A stretch of 17,082 nucleotides of DNA from assembly GCA_002474345.1 (NCBI GenBank), contig DKQD01000070.1, positions 1 to 17,082 of the forward strand. Direction: 5' to 3'. This DNA comes from Bacteriovoracaceae bacterium UBA7317. Lineage in GTDB: Bacteria; Bdellovibrionota; Bacteriovoracia; Bacteriovoracales; Bacteriovoracaceae. Below, piece by piece: positions 1 to 8,496 of the stretch (the stretch's first letter is position 1; each line of letters begins with the position of its first letter). The notes under the pieces are model-generated. The model saw only the letters and a list, made by a program, of their open reading frames with translations. It made no database searches and was not told where the DNA came from. Position numbers and translations under genes: made by a program.

Positions 1-1
1 T

Positions 2-670
2 TCTCTTTTTAATTTTAAGCTCGACCTCTTTTATTATATTATTTCTTCCTGGAATTTTTTAATGGGGGCCCTTTTAGGTGTCAGCTGCCTTAGAAGTGAC
101 GTCCAGGAAGGAGTCCTTGAAGAAATCCTTTCCCTCCCTCTTTCAAGGATCAATTATATAACCTCTAGGCTTGTTGGTACTTGGCTTATCGTGATGGGTT
201 ATTATATTCTCTCCCTCCTTTTGGCCTTTTTAGTTTTTGGTTATAAAGGGAAAGAGGGGTTTGATTTTGCCTGGCCTCTTTTTTCTTCTCTTATCATGAG
301 CTCCATTCCAATCCTTGCCGTCATTACACTTGGGGCGCTCTTTTCGCTTTTCTTTTCAAGAGTTTGGGCCCTTTTAATCACCCTCCTCTTTTCTAGCTTT
401 GTTTCTTTTTCAAACGAAATCTTTGCGGGAAAATATTTTGAAGGACTCACTCAAATTAAAAACCTAGGCCAAGGAATTTATGCCTTCCTTCACACTTTTT
501 TCCCCCATATTGGGACCTTTAACACTCTTTCAAAAGAGCTTTTTGGGAATCATGAGCTCACCAAAAACCTTTCTTTGGAACTCGTTCACTTCGGACTGAC
601 GTTTTCTTTTCTTCTTTTTATCCTCTTAAAGAGACTTCGAAACATGGAAAATTATGTAGACGAAGGTTAA
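2..670 (+). CDS. ABC-2 type transporter permease, C-terminal part (5' end outside window)
   Basis: The reading frame is open from base 2, so the first ATG at 62 is probably internal and the gene starts upstream of the window. The visible part carries the EGVLEEILSLPLSR segment, which resembles the cytoplasmic E-x-G-T-x-E-x-L-L-S-x-P-x-S-R stretch of ABC-2 permeases (NosY/ABC2_membrane type). After it come hydrophobic helices at about residues 37-57, 72-92, 100-118 and 172-190, counted from the ATG at 62, and a short basic cytoplasmic tail. Such a protein would be the inner-membrane half of an export or lipid/drug ABC transporter. The ATPase partner is not in the window and would be expected upstream. 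The substrate cannot be told. The gene ends 57 bp from the convergent desaturase, and I see no convincing terminator hairpin between them. Confidence 0.8.
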   Translation, partial: SLFNFKLDLFYYIISSWNFLMGALLGVSCLRSDVQEGVLEEILSLPLSRINYITSRLVGTWLIVMGYYILSLLLAFLVFGYKGKEGFDFAWPLFSSLIMSSIPILAVITLGALFSLFFSRVWALLITLLFSSFVSFSNEIFAGKYFEGLTQIKNLGQGIYAFLHTFFPHIGTFNTLSKELFGNHELTKNLSLELVHFGLTFSFLLFILLKRLRNMENYVDEG

Positions 671-727
671 GGTTAAGGATTTTTAAGAGGTAAAAAAAAG
701 ATTAGTGAGGATTTTGGGCAATTAAGT

Positions 728-1798
728 CTACGCAGCACTATCAAGGTCGATAAAAAGCTCTTTATTTTCAGTCACTCTATACGCCTCTCTTTCTTTTTCA
801 ATTCTTTCTTTTGAGGGCTCAATAATACCCCAAACAACACCAAACTTTTCAAGAACCTTAAGCCCAAGGTAATCAAAATCAAAGCACGTTTCCCAAAATG
901 ATAGTCCTGTTCTCGCACTTTTTGGAAACATATGGTGGTTATTATGAAAGCATGTACTTCCCCAGATAAGAAAAGCTATAAATGAGTTTCTCGAGTTATC
1001 ATCAGAGTTAAAGCTCTTATATCCAAACCAATGGCTATGTCCCATTACATTAATAGAGAGAAGACCTAGTTGGACAGCGAGGCAAGGTAGACACTTTATA
1101 TAAACAAAAAAGGCCATGGCCGTAATATGAGCTGGAAAGTAATATTCAAGAACCATCCCTAACAGATAAGCGAGCGGGAAGGAAAGGTTTTGCATTTGAA
1201 AGCCATACCTCCACAAAAACCTAATTTCAGGATAGTTTTTAAAGCGAGGGTCTACCCAGTTATAAACTGATTTGACTCTCACCGGTTTAACACCTTTGGG
1301 ATTCGTGAAGTGTTCTTTGTACCGCCAAGCAATGAAAGCGTGCCAGAAACCATGTATAGGTGAATGAGCATCACCATCTTTGTCCGCATTTGGATGATGA
1401 ACATTAACATGAATCCCAGCATAGGCGTTTAGAGATCCAAGATGGGCCATTGTTCCCACGCAACCCATAAAAAACTGAAACCACCTTTTCGCCTTAAAAG
1501 CTCCATGGGAAAAGTAAGTGTGTAAACACATACTATGCCCCCATAAAAGAAAACGGTGAACGATGAGACAAGCGACTAACCATTCCCATCTAAACCCTGC
1601 CCAAAAAAGACAAATGGGACTTAAGACCGAAATCATAACGCCAAGACGAGACATTTTATAAATAAAATGTTCGTTCACTCCTAAGGTATCTTTGTTATAA
1701 TTATCTACCTTAAAAATAACGGCCTCCCTGATTTTAAAGCCTTTTAAAAACCGTGCCGGGCAAAAACTTTTAGGCCCTGTCCAGTTTAAAGTTATCAC
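728..1798 (-). CDS. Membrane fatty-acid desaturase, acyl-CoA/Δ9-type (DesC-like)
   Basis: This is a di-iron integral-membrane desaturase, which would introduce a double bond into acyl chains at the inner membrane. The three histidine boxes are H93-TYFS-H98, H130-VNV-H134H135 and H285-NN-H288H289, with an additional GHSHWFG segment at 253-259. Hydrophobic segments flank the boxes (about 52-85, 108-125, 205-250 and 272-284). The C-terminal WETCFDFDYLGLKVLEKFG pattern is typical of Δ9 stearoyl-CoA desaturase-like enzymes. The second box reads HxxxHH rather than the usual HxxHH. The start is uncertain. The longest frame begins with GTG at 1798 with only a weak purine-rich ribosome site, and the first ~45 residues do not look like the family. 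GTG codon 41 or ATG codon 49 are alternatives. A perfect TATAAT (- strand) lies at 1872-1877, about 70 bases upstream, without a good -35 box. Confidence 0.88.
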   Translation of the reverse strand: MITLNWTGPKSFCPARFLKGFKIREAVIFKVDNYNKDTLGVNEHFIYKMSRLGVMISVLSPICLFWAGFRWEWLVACLIVHRFLLWGHSMCLHTYFSHGAFKAKRWFQFFMGCVGTMAHLGSLNAYAGIHVNVHHPNADKDGDAHSPIHGFWHAFIAWRYKEHFTNPKGVKPVRVKSVYNWVDPRFKNYPEIRFLWRYGFQMQNLSFPLAYLLGMVLEYYFPAHITAMAFFVYIKCLPCLAVQLGLLSINVMGHSHWFGYKSFNSDDNSRNSFIAFLIWGSTCFHNNHHMFPKSARTGLSFWETCFDFDYLGLKVLEKFGVVWGIIEPSKERIEKEREAYRVTENKELFIDLDSAA

Positions 1799-2101
1799 TC
1801 TTTTCTAGTTCTATTTTACTTTTTTATTGACTTAATCTCGTAATTTTCCAGTCTTTTTCTAACTCAAATGTGATTATAAGAACTTATATAGGATACCTTT
1901 ATATTTTTTTTGATTTAAACCTCGTTTTAACAGTAGTTTGAGCTTCTAACCTCAATTTTTTTACATTTTTCTTTGGCCAAACTCAATTAAAGTTATTGAT
2001 AAAAAACCTTACGCCTCTATTTAAAAAACTTGGAATAAGCTAGACCTTCAAAGAGTTGTAAATTAAAACCTAAAAATAAAGCTTATTCATAATTAATAAT
2101 A
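1799..2101. other. AT-rich intergenic region upstream of the desaturase
   Basis: No credible coding frame is visible on either strand. On the - strand it should hold the desaturase promoter: a TATAAT hexamer lies at 1872-1877 but lacks a good -35. A 9-base inverted repeat, GAATAAGCT at 2033-2041 and AGCTTATTC at 2080-2088, is separated by 38 bases. It is AT-rich and may be chance. Confidence 0.5.
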
Positions 2102-2119
2102 TTGTTGATCGCAAAAAAA

Positions 2120-2335
2120 ATGGGACTTATTGAAATAACCCTTGATACTCATAAAAGTTTATTTATATCTATTAAAGGTCTTGGGAAAAATCTTCTTGAT
2201 TTAACATTTATTTTTTTAGAGAACTGGGATGTCATTCAATTTTTTGTTGAGAGGTATAGGAAAATTGGGAGAGAATCAAATTACTATATTAAAAGCCTAG
2301 ACTTCCCACAATACCCCAGATTTTTTTATTTTTAA
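2120..2335 (+). CDS. Doubtful small hypothetical protein (71 aa)
   Basis: A short frame starts at ATG 2120 (an in-frame TTG at 2102 would add six residues). The protein begins MGLIEITLDTHKSLF and is amphipathic, with no signal peptide or recognised motif. There is no Shine-Dalgarno sequence before either start. The last 47 bases run antisense into the 3' end of the β-barrel gene at 2289-3395. It could be a real small gene, a remnant of a larger gene or a chance frame. I recognise no family. Confidence 0.22.
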   Translation: MGLIEITLDTHKSLFISIKGLGKNLLDLTFIFLENWDVIQFFVERYRKIGRESNYYIKSLDFPQYPRFFYF

Positions 2336-3395
2336 ATACTCTTTCTCGGTAAGCAACACTCCACATTCCTCGCCCAAAGAAAAAACGAACTCCAAACCCA
2401 CTATAATCATGGTGTTCAACAAGATATGAATCTGTACCCTGCCAATAATAGCCCTGTTTTGTAAAAGTTTTAATATCAAAATCAAGATCAACAAATCCTT
2501 TTTCTATAGTAAACTCAACACGCCTGTACCTTATTGGTATCGATAAAAAGTAATCCGCCATACTCCCAGTCATTTGAGGGTTTTCTTTTGGTTCTTTTGA
2601 ACAATAACTATAGCAAATGTCGGTATCATAAGATTCACCTTTTGCAGAATAAATAATTCCTCCTCCCAAACCAACAAAGAAATTAAGGGAAAGGTTACCA
2701 AACAAAAACTTTCTGTAACCTAACTCAAAAGATAAAAAGGAATTGTTATAGTAAGGATCCTTAGCAAAACCAAAACCAAACAACCAACCAGCCACCTGCC
2801 TGTACTCTAAAAGGGACCAATCCTTCAACTTTTCCATAAAATTAGAAGGCTTTTTATAAACTGTAGGTTTATGATTCTTTTTATTTTGTACCCTCCTTAA
2901 TTCTTGCTTTTTAGCGCGAATTTCTTTTTCCAATGCCTCTAGTTTTTTTATTTCATAAAGTTTTTTCTTCAAAGATTTTAGTTCTTTTATCTTTTTTTGA
3001 AGTTCCTCTTCTGTCACTTTTCTATCTTCTGAGGATGGAAGTCTGTTTTTTTTGTTATAAGTTATACCTTCTTTTTTGATATCTAAAATTTTATATTTAA
3101 ACTCTCTGAGACAGCGATAAACTCCATTTTTTTTAGTTACTTTAATTTTCCCTGGCTTGACGATTTTCTCTTTACCTTTGCAATGATAAGAATTTTCACA
3201 AATATACATAAATTCTTCATGGGCAGACTGCAGGGCCTTTTTGCAAGCCTTCTCTTCATTCTTGGCGATTCCAGAGCCACAAGAGTAGAATTCACTCCCT
3301 TCTGCATAAGATTTTTGCTTATCACAAATCCATTCCGATGAAAAAACATCAAAACAAGAAAAAGTGATAATGTAAGTAATTAATAAAAGACGCAC
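2289..3395 (-). CDS. Exported protein: six-cysteine domain, coiled coil and probable C-terminal β-barrel
   Basis: The protein has 368 residues and I do not recognise it as a named family. A signal peptide spans about residues 1-20. A cysteine-rich domain follows, with C24, C39, C51, C66, C72 and C95. Its CGSGIAKNEEKACKKAL segment is reminiscent of LPP20/FlgT-N-like periplasmic folds, but that is a guess. Residues about 127-172 are charged heptad-like (KKIKELKSLKKKLYEIKK), predicting a coiled coil. From about 195 to the end alternating hydrophobic/aromatic strands appear, finishing in GSLGF with a terminal Phe, as in outer-membrane β-barrels. C261 and C265 could pair in an extracellular loop. 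The start is GTG at 3395, with an AGGA ribosome site about eight bases upstream. It lies 26 bp downstream of the 1067-residue gene, so the two are almost certainly cotranscribed. Confidence 0.82.
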   Translation of the reverse strand: MRLLLITYIITFSCFDVFSSEWICDKQKSYAEGSEFYSCGSGIAKNEEKACKKALQSAHEEFMYICENSYHCKGKEKIVKPGKIKVTKKNGVYRCLREFKYKILDIKKEGITYNKKNRLPSSEDRKVTEEELQKKIKELKSLKKKLYEIKKLEALEKEIRAKKQELRRVQNKKNHKPTVYKKPSNFMEKLKDWSLLEYRQVAGWLFGFGFAKDPYYNNSFLSFELGYRKFLFGNLSLNFFVGLGGGIIYSAKGESYDTDICYSYCSKEPKENPQMTGSMADYFLSIPIRYRRVEFTIEKGFVDLDFDIKTFTKQGYYWQGTDSYLVEHHDYSGFGVRFFFGRGMWSVAYRERVFKNKKIWGIVGSLGF

Positions 3396-3421
3396 TATTT
3401 TTTTCCTATTCTATTACCTTC

Positions 3422-6400
3422 TTATCTTGTTTTGCTTTTTTTAAGGAAACTTTTTAACTTTTTATAAAGGTCATCTACCCTTTTTTCTTTTTCACTTAAT
3501 TTATCTTCAATTATGATTCTTTCTTCATGAGCCTTTACGACAGATGGTTTTTTTAGTAACTTAACTTTACGCTCAACTCTTATTAAAATACCCTTAGGGG
3601 TTCTTAATACCAGGTTCACAGCATCAGTTCTTTCAAATAACTTTATAAGCCTCTTTTCTCTTTCTGTTTCTTCCAGGGATAAAAACTCTTCTTCTACAGC
3701 TATAACCTCTTCTTTAATCATTTTACTATTTTTATTTTCTTTACTAATTAGAAGGATTTTAAATTCCTCCTCCTTGAGGAAATCATCTTCCTTTTCCATT
3801 TTAGAAGTAAAATACAGTGGTTTATCATTGACTAAGTCGTCCAATAATTCAGAAGCGCTTTGAACTTTAGAGTAATTATAGTCTTTTTGATTAAAATTAT
3901 TTCCAGTAATCGGTTCAGCGCCATCAACTTTCAAATTTTTTAATGTTGGTTTTTCGATAACCTCTTTCGGTGCCGTGAAAGAAGTTGGATTATCGTCTAC
4001 AAAAGGGGATTTGGTTCTTGAAATACTTTTCTTATTGTTCTTTTTAGGTAATTCGATAAAGTTTTTCTTTGTCTCTAATTCTTCTTTTAAATTTCTGAAG
4101 GCTTCTTTTCTCGAATCATTTAAACGACTCCTCAAATTGTTATTTTTCCAAAATTCATCCCCTTGAGAACTACCAAACGATCGGGCCAACATATTTTCTT
4201 TATAGTTTATATCACTCTCTAATTTTCTTAGCTCCCTCTTTAAGCTATTTTTGCTTTTAAAAGAACTTATTGGTTTTAGGCTTTTTTCTGGAAGCAATAG
4301 GTTTTTTGGTGCCTTTTGTATTTCATGATTAAATACTTTTTTCATATACTTTTCAGCTAAGGCCTTATCTTTCTCTGAAATTTTTTCCGCTTGGTTAATC
4401 TTTTTACTTTTGATTAAAGACGAGAAGGGATTGATAGACGGCATTTTCCCAATCTTTTTTTCTTGGAAGTCTAATTCGTCGGAAGGTGGGGTTAACTTTG
4501 TTTTTCCCAAAATTGGCTTAGTTAAACTTCTAGGCCGACCAAAAAAGTTTTGGTAATCATTACTGCCTCTAATCCTTCCATAATCCATAGAAGCTAATTT
4601 TTTTCCAACGTCAGTTTCCTTCGATTTTTTAATGGACTCTTTTTGAAATTCAATTAATTTCCCGAAATTAGAATTTTTAAAGTCTTTTAATTTTTTTTCT
4701 CTTTCTTTTTTCTCTGAAACCGTTTCATTTTTTTTAGGTTTAGTTAATTCTTTGACGGCCTTTTCATAATGCTTTATCACATTTTGCTGGGTAAAGCGGT
4801 CTTTTGCTCTTACATTTTGTAATTCAGACAAAGATTTTTCTCTTTTATTATCACTCTTGGACTCATTTAAAACTCTTTTTATTTCATTTGGATCGCCAAT
4901 CTTAAGAAGAGCTTCCTTCGCCATAGATTTAACTTTAGGGTTTTCACTTTTACCAAGTTCTCTCAGTGCTTCGCTCGTCTTTCTAAGGTCATCCATTTTT
5001 AAATTTTTACTATCCGAGCTTACTTTCCGGATTAACCCCTTAAAAAGACCGTTTATATAGCTCTCATTCTCTAGCAGTTTATCTTGGTTCTTACCTATAA
5101 TTTTCACAACCAAGTCGTATCTCTCTAAATTTAGTAAACGCTCTGAGAATTGGATTTTTGAATAGTCAGATTTCATTGACTCAAGGTTGGAGTTTATTAT
5201 TTTTTCATACAAAAAATTATCCAAATTTACCTTTGTGTTTCTTAATAAACCTATTTGAATTTGATCTTCTAAAACATTTTTTACTCTTTCCCTTTCTTCT
5301 TTAGTCTTTATATCCGACAAAATATCCTTTAATGATTCATAAACAATACCTCTCTCATCCTTTTTATTTGCTGTTTTAAGAAAATCATAGACCTTATCAT
5401 TCTTAACATTTGCTAGAATAAGAAGAAGGTCTTTTTTATCATTTGGCTTAAGATTTTTAAAATCATTAATTTTATTTTCAATTAATTTCGGGTTGTTTTC
5501 CATCATAAGACCCAAAGACTTGTAAAAATAAAAATTCTTTTGGTAAGACCTTATTTTACTATCTTTTTTTAATTTTTCATAAAGCCTTTCAAATCCTTTC
5601 GGATTTCTTGAAAAACCAAGGGCCTTAACAACTGAGTTGTAAATTGGATGATCCGGATCTATTTTTGAAATTAAATCACCAAGATATTTTACTGATTCGT
5701 CATCTCCCTTTTTGCCAAGGTAATAAATCAGTTCATAAAGAGCATGTTTTTTTGTAATTGGTACGCTCTCATCTTTTAACTCTTTTTCAATTTTATTTTT
5801 TATAAGATCTAAACTTATAGGATCTGTAATTTTAAGCATATGAAAGCTAAATATTAGTTTTTCTGAAAATTTCTTTTCCTCTTTTTCTTTTTTTATTAAC
5901 CTTATTTTTTCTTCCATTTCTTTCTTAAAAGTAATGAATTCTTTTTCCTTTTCCAAATACTGGTCTTTAGAAATTTTTTTTAATTTTAATTGCTTTTTAA
6001 ACTTTTTTAAATCTTTTCTTTTTTCTTCTATTTTTCCATAAGATTGTTCAATTTTCGATTCAAGGCCAATTAATTTTTTTTCTATTTCATCAATATCTTT
6101 TATAATTTCTTTGGCCAGAAGATCGTTTTTATTTCTTTGATCTTCATAATTTTTAAGAGCTTCACAATAGATTTGATCGAATTGAAAAGATATCTTTTTC
6201 TTTTCAACTCCATCAAAGGTAGATACAAAACTTTCTTTTGTTTTTTTTATTTCATCCAAATCTTTAATTTTTTTACTAGTAAGAGTTTCTATTATTTCTT
6301 TTGGTATATCTCTTACTATATTTGGGGCATCGCCACCCAAAGTTTTAAGGCATTTGCAAAAGCTGAGAGGTTTAGAAATAGAATTACAGCCCAAAAAATT

Positions 6401-6625
6401 AGTTATTTTTTTAAAACTTCCTATTTCAGTCTCTGCTTCTCCTAAATAATTAAAGCACTTGTTTTTATCTACCTTCCCGCCAATAATTAAAGGTCCATCA
6501 TTTTTTTTATTATCAATTGATTCATTCTTACTACTAGGAAGAGCGTAGACGAAAAAATTTGGAAAAAAGATCAAATAGATTAATAAAATTATCCTAAATT
6601 TCTTTTTCTTAAATATATCTTTCAT
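3422..6625 (-). CDS. Giant exported protein with coiled coil, HEAT-like repeats and lysine-rich tail
   Basis: The protein has 1067 residues and no recognised family. Residues 1-29 form a signal peptide (basic KKKK, hydrophobic core, then VYALPSS). All five cysteines of the protein (57, 80, 90, 92, 154) lie in a small N-terminal domain. Residues about 165-258 are a long charged coiled coil. Residues about 265-620 are paired amphipathic helices of about 35 residues with HEAT/ARM character (for example YELIYYLGKKGDDESVKYL and LRELGKSENPKVKSMAKEAL). Residues about 625-940 are basic and Ser/Pro/Asn-rich, probably disordered. About 945-1067 is again helical and charged. There is no second membrane span, so it should be periplasmic or secreted. 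ATG start at 6625 has an AAGAG-type site about eight bases upstream. It leads the operon with the β-barrel protein and is divergent from the PLD gene. Confidence 0.85.
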   Translation of the reverse strand: MKDIFKKKKFRIILLIYLIFFPNFFVYALPSSKNESIDNKKNDGPLIIGGKVDKNKCFNYLGEAETEIGSFKKITNFLGCNSISKPLSFCKCLKTLGGDAPNIVRDIPKEIIETLTSKKIKDLDEIKKTKESFVSTFDGVEKKKISFQFDQIYCEALKNYEDQRNKNDLLAKEIIKDIDEIEKKLIGLESKIEQSYGKIEEKRKDLKKFKKQLKLKKISKDQYLEKEKEFITFKKEMEEKIRLIKKEKEEKKFSEKLIFSFHMLKITDPISLDLIKNKIEKELKDESVPITKKHALYELIYYLGKKGDDESVKYLGDLISKIDPDHPIYNSVVKALGFSRNPKGFERLYEKLKKDSKIRSYQKNFYFYKSLGLMMENNPKLIENKINDFKNLKPNDKKDLLLILANVKNDKVYDFLKTANKKDERGIVYESLKDILSDIKTKEERERVKNVLEDQIQIGLLRNTKVNLDNFLYEKIINSNLESMKSDYSKIQFSERLLNLERYDLVVKIIGKNQDKLLENESYINGLFKGLIRKVSSDSKNLKMDDLRKTSEALRELGKSENPKVKSMAKEALLKIGDPNEIKRVLNESKSDNKREKSLSELQNVRAKDRFTQQNVIKHYEKAVKELTKPKKNETVSEKKEREKKLKDFKNSNFGKLIEFQKESIKKSKETDVGKKLASMDYGRIRGSNDYQNFFGRPRSLTKPILGKTKLTPPSDELDFQEKKIGKMPSINPFSSLIKSKKINQAEKISEKDKALAEKYMKKVFNHEIQKAPKNLLLPEKSLKPISSFKSKNSLKRELRKLESDINYKENMLARSFGSSQGDEFWKNNNLRSRLNDSRKEAFRNLKEELETKKNFIELPKKNNKKSISRTKSPFVDDNPTSFTAPKEVIEKPTLKNLKVDGAEPITGNNFNQKDYNYSKVQSASELLDDLVNDKPLYFTSKMEKEDDFLKEEEFKILLISKENKNSKMIKEEVIAVEEEFLSLEETEREKRLIKLFERTDAVNLVLRTPKGILIRVERKVKLLKKPSVVKAHEERIIIEDKLSEKEKRVDDLYKKLKSFLKKSKTR

Positions 6626-6782
6626 AATTAACTCTTTCGGCTTTAATCTATCTAGAAAAATGGATAATCATTCTTTTCTTTTATGGAGAATTTTTTTCCT
6701 CTTTTCTGTTTCAGAAAATATTTCTTTTTTTGTAACTTATTTTTTAGAAAAACCGAAAAGGCTTTTGATTTTTCTAGCTTTG

Positions 6783-6787
6783 GGAGG
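6783..6787 (+). promoter_or_regulatory. Strong ribosome binding site that fixes the PLD start
   Basis: GGAGG lies six bases before the ATG at 6794. An earlier in-frame ATG at 6683 has no ribosome site. Starting at 6794 puts a textbook signal peptide at the N-terminus, whereas the longer form would place 37 Phe-rich residues before it. Confidence 0.8.
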
Positions 6788-6793
6788 CCATTG

Positions 6794-8473
6794 ATGAAAT
6801 ACAAAAAATTTATCACCTATATATTTTTCATCGTGGTTTGGTTGGTGTTTTATACTGTAAGAGGAAATGCAAGTGAACTTTTAAACAAAGTATTAAAGAA
6901 AACAAAACCCTTTATAGGCCAAGGTACAGTATCAGAAGAAAGTTACTTTTCCAGTAACAATATAATAGACCTTAACGGTCATGCGTCTCAAGAAGTATTT
7001 GATCGCTTCCAAACTTTAATTTCTAAAGCTAATCATGAAATCTTAATACAAACTTTTTGGTGGGAGAGCCAATCCCAAGCGGCTCAAAAAATATTTAATG
7101 GACTTATAGAGCTCAACAAACGTCACCAAAAAAGTAAAGTAAAGCCAAAAGTATTTGTTTTAATCGACTCAACAATCCTTCAAAGGGCACACGGAAAGTT
7201 AAGAAAAGTCGTAAAGAAGTTAAAAGCAGAAAACCTAGGACCAATTCCTACAGCAGTTTCCCTTTCCGAAAATTATCAATTGGCAAAAAAGTATATTTTA
7301 AACTTTTCAAAGAAATTACCTAATATAAATATAAACGTACAAAAGTATGAACATGCCTACATTGGAAGTCTTCACGGTAAAACCCTCGTCGTTGATAATC
7401 AAATAGGTATGATTATGGGAACAAACCCACAAAATTACTTAAATGAACCTCATGCCTGGTATGATCTTGGTTTTACAGTTGCAGGAACTGCCGCTAAGGC
7501 AATGAGAGAAGACTTTGTAAGTGCATGGGTTCAAGCTATTTCATATGACAACCAATTTAAAGATGATATAAAAGAGTTAAAAAAATTTAGAAAAAAACTT
7601 GGATGTAACTGGGGAAGAACGTTTATTTGTAGAGCATGGACAAATTTAGATGCAAACTGGATTGAAAATAATAAGAGTTCATTTAACTCCGTATCAAGAT
7701 CTCTTGGACTTCCCCCAAAACCAAAATTTAAAACCTTTCCAGTCATGAAATTTTTTGAAGAAAACCGTGGTGATGCCCTAAAAAATGTGAGGATAGCTGT
7801 AACGACGAGAGTAGGAAATGGATTTCCTGAAGTTTTCAAAGGGTTTAAAATTTGGATGAATCGGTGGGTAAAAAACCACAAAAATATAAAGCAAGGATAT
7901 AATATTGATAATACACAAGACCAAGCATACTTGGTTTCCTTTGGAGGGGCCAAAAGTCATATTCATATTTTAAGCCCTAACTTTAATGATGACGATGCTA
8001 TTAAATCTTTAGCGAATGCTATCAAAAGAGGTGTTCATGTGAAACTTGTTACAACTTTTGGTTTCAACCGCAGCACTGAGAACTACCCCGGACAAGGTGG
8101 AGATAATAGAAAAGGTTATTGCAGACTTTATAAAAAGGCACTTAAATTAACTAATAATAAACAGAAAGTAGAAAAGTATCTTCATCTGAGATGGTACACC
8201 AGGCCCGATGGAGTTCGTGTAGATGATAGTAGTTCAGTTGTGGATGATGAAGGAAAAGGTAGACCAGATGCAATGCATGCAAAGTATGCCACGGTTGATG
8301 ACCAGTTGGCCATCGTAGGAACTGCTAACATGGACACCCAATCATGGAATCATTCAAGAGAAATTAACCTTTTAGTCGATAATAAAAAAGTGACCAAAAG
8401 CTGGGATAATCAATTATTCACTAATGTTTTCAAAAGATCTGATAAGTGGGAGGGGCCTGACAGTTGTCAATAA
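6794..8473 (+). CDS. Exported phospholipase D-family protein with two HKD motifs
   Basis: Starting at 6794 the protein has 559 residues. Residues 1 to about 26 are a signal peptide (MKYKKFITYIFFIVVWLVFY, then a probable GNA cleavage site). Two complete HKD motifs are present: H194-G-K196-x4-D201 followed by GTN at 209-211, and H495-A-K497-x4-D502 followed by GTAN at 509-512. This is the PLDc_2 arrangement seen in cardiolipin synthases and secreted phospholipases D. The reaction would be phosphodiester hydrolysis or transfer through a covalent phosphohistidine. Cardiolipin synthases normally have N-terminal transmembrane helices and work on the inner membrane. Here the cleavable signal points to a periplasmic or secreted enzyme, possibly acting on foreign phospholipid (inference). 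It is divergent from the 1067-residue gene with about 168 bp between starts, and convergent with a small secreted-protein gene 23 bp beyond its stop. Confidence 0.9.
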   Translation: MKYKKFITYIFFIVVWLVFYTVRGNASELLNKVLKKTKPFIGQGTVSEESYFSSNNIIDLNGHASQEVFDRFQTLISKANHEILIQTFWWESQSQAAQKIFNGLIELNKRHQKSKVKPKVFVLIDSTILQRAHGKLRKVVKKLKAENLGPIPTAVSLSENYQLAKKYILNFSKKLPNININVQKYEHAYIGSLHGKTLVVDNQIGMIMGTNPQNYLNEPHAWYDLGFTVAGTAAKAMREDFVSAWVQAISYDNQFKDDIKELKKFRKKLGCNWGRTFICRAWTNLDANWIENNKSSFNSVSRSLGLPPKPKFKTFPVMKFFEENRGDALKNVRIAVTTRVGNGFPEVFKGFKIWMNRWVKNHKNIKQGYNIDNTQDQAYLVSFGGAKSHIHILSPNFNDDDAIKSLANAIKRGVHVKLVTTFGFNRSTENYPGQGGDNRKGYCRLYKKALKLTNNKQKVEKYLHLRWYTRPDGVRVDDSSSVVDDEGKGRPDAMHAKYATVDDQLAIVGTANMDTQSWNHSREINLLVDNKKVTKSWDNQLFTNVFKRSDKWEGPDSCQ

Positions 8474-8496
8474 ACCTCCTAGCTCACCAATATTAC

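Noticed and set aside
6137..6445. 102-codon frame on the + strand inside the giant exported-protein gene
   Set aside because: Phe/Tyr/Ile-rich antisense of a Lys/Glu/Asp-rich gene, with no ribosome site. The same applies to + strand frames at 3975-4166 and 4857-5060.
6683..6793. Longer N-terminus for the PLD protein from ATG 6683
   Set aside because: No ribosome site. It would bury the signal peptide behind 37 Phe-rich residues, while ATG 6794 has GGAGG at ideal spacing.
7531..7953. 140-codon - strand frame inside the PLD gene
   Set aside because: Antisense to a gene with both catalytic motifs intact. Its translation has no recognisable features and it has no ribosome site.
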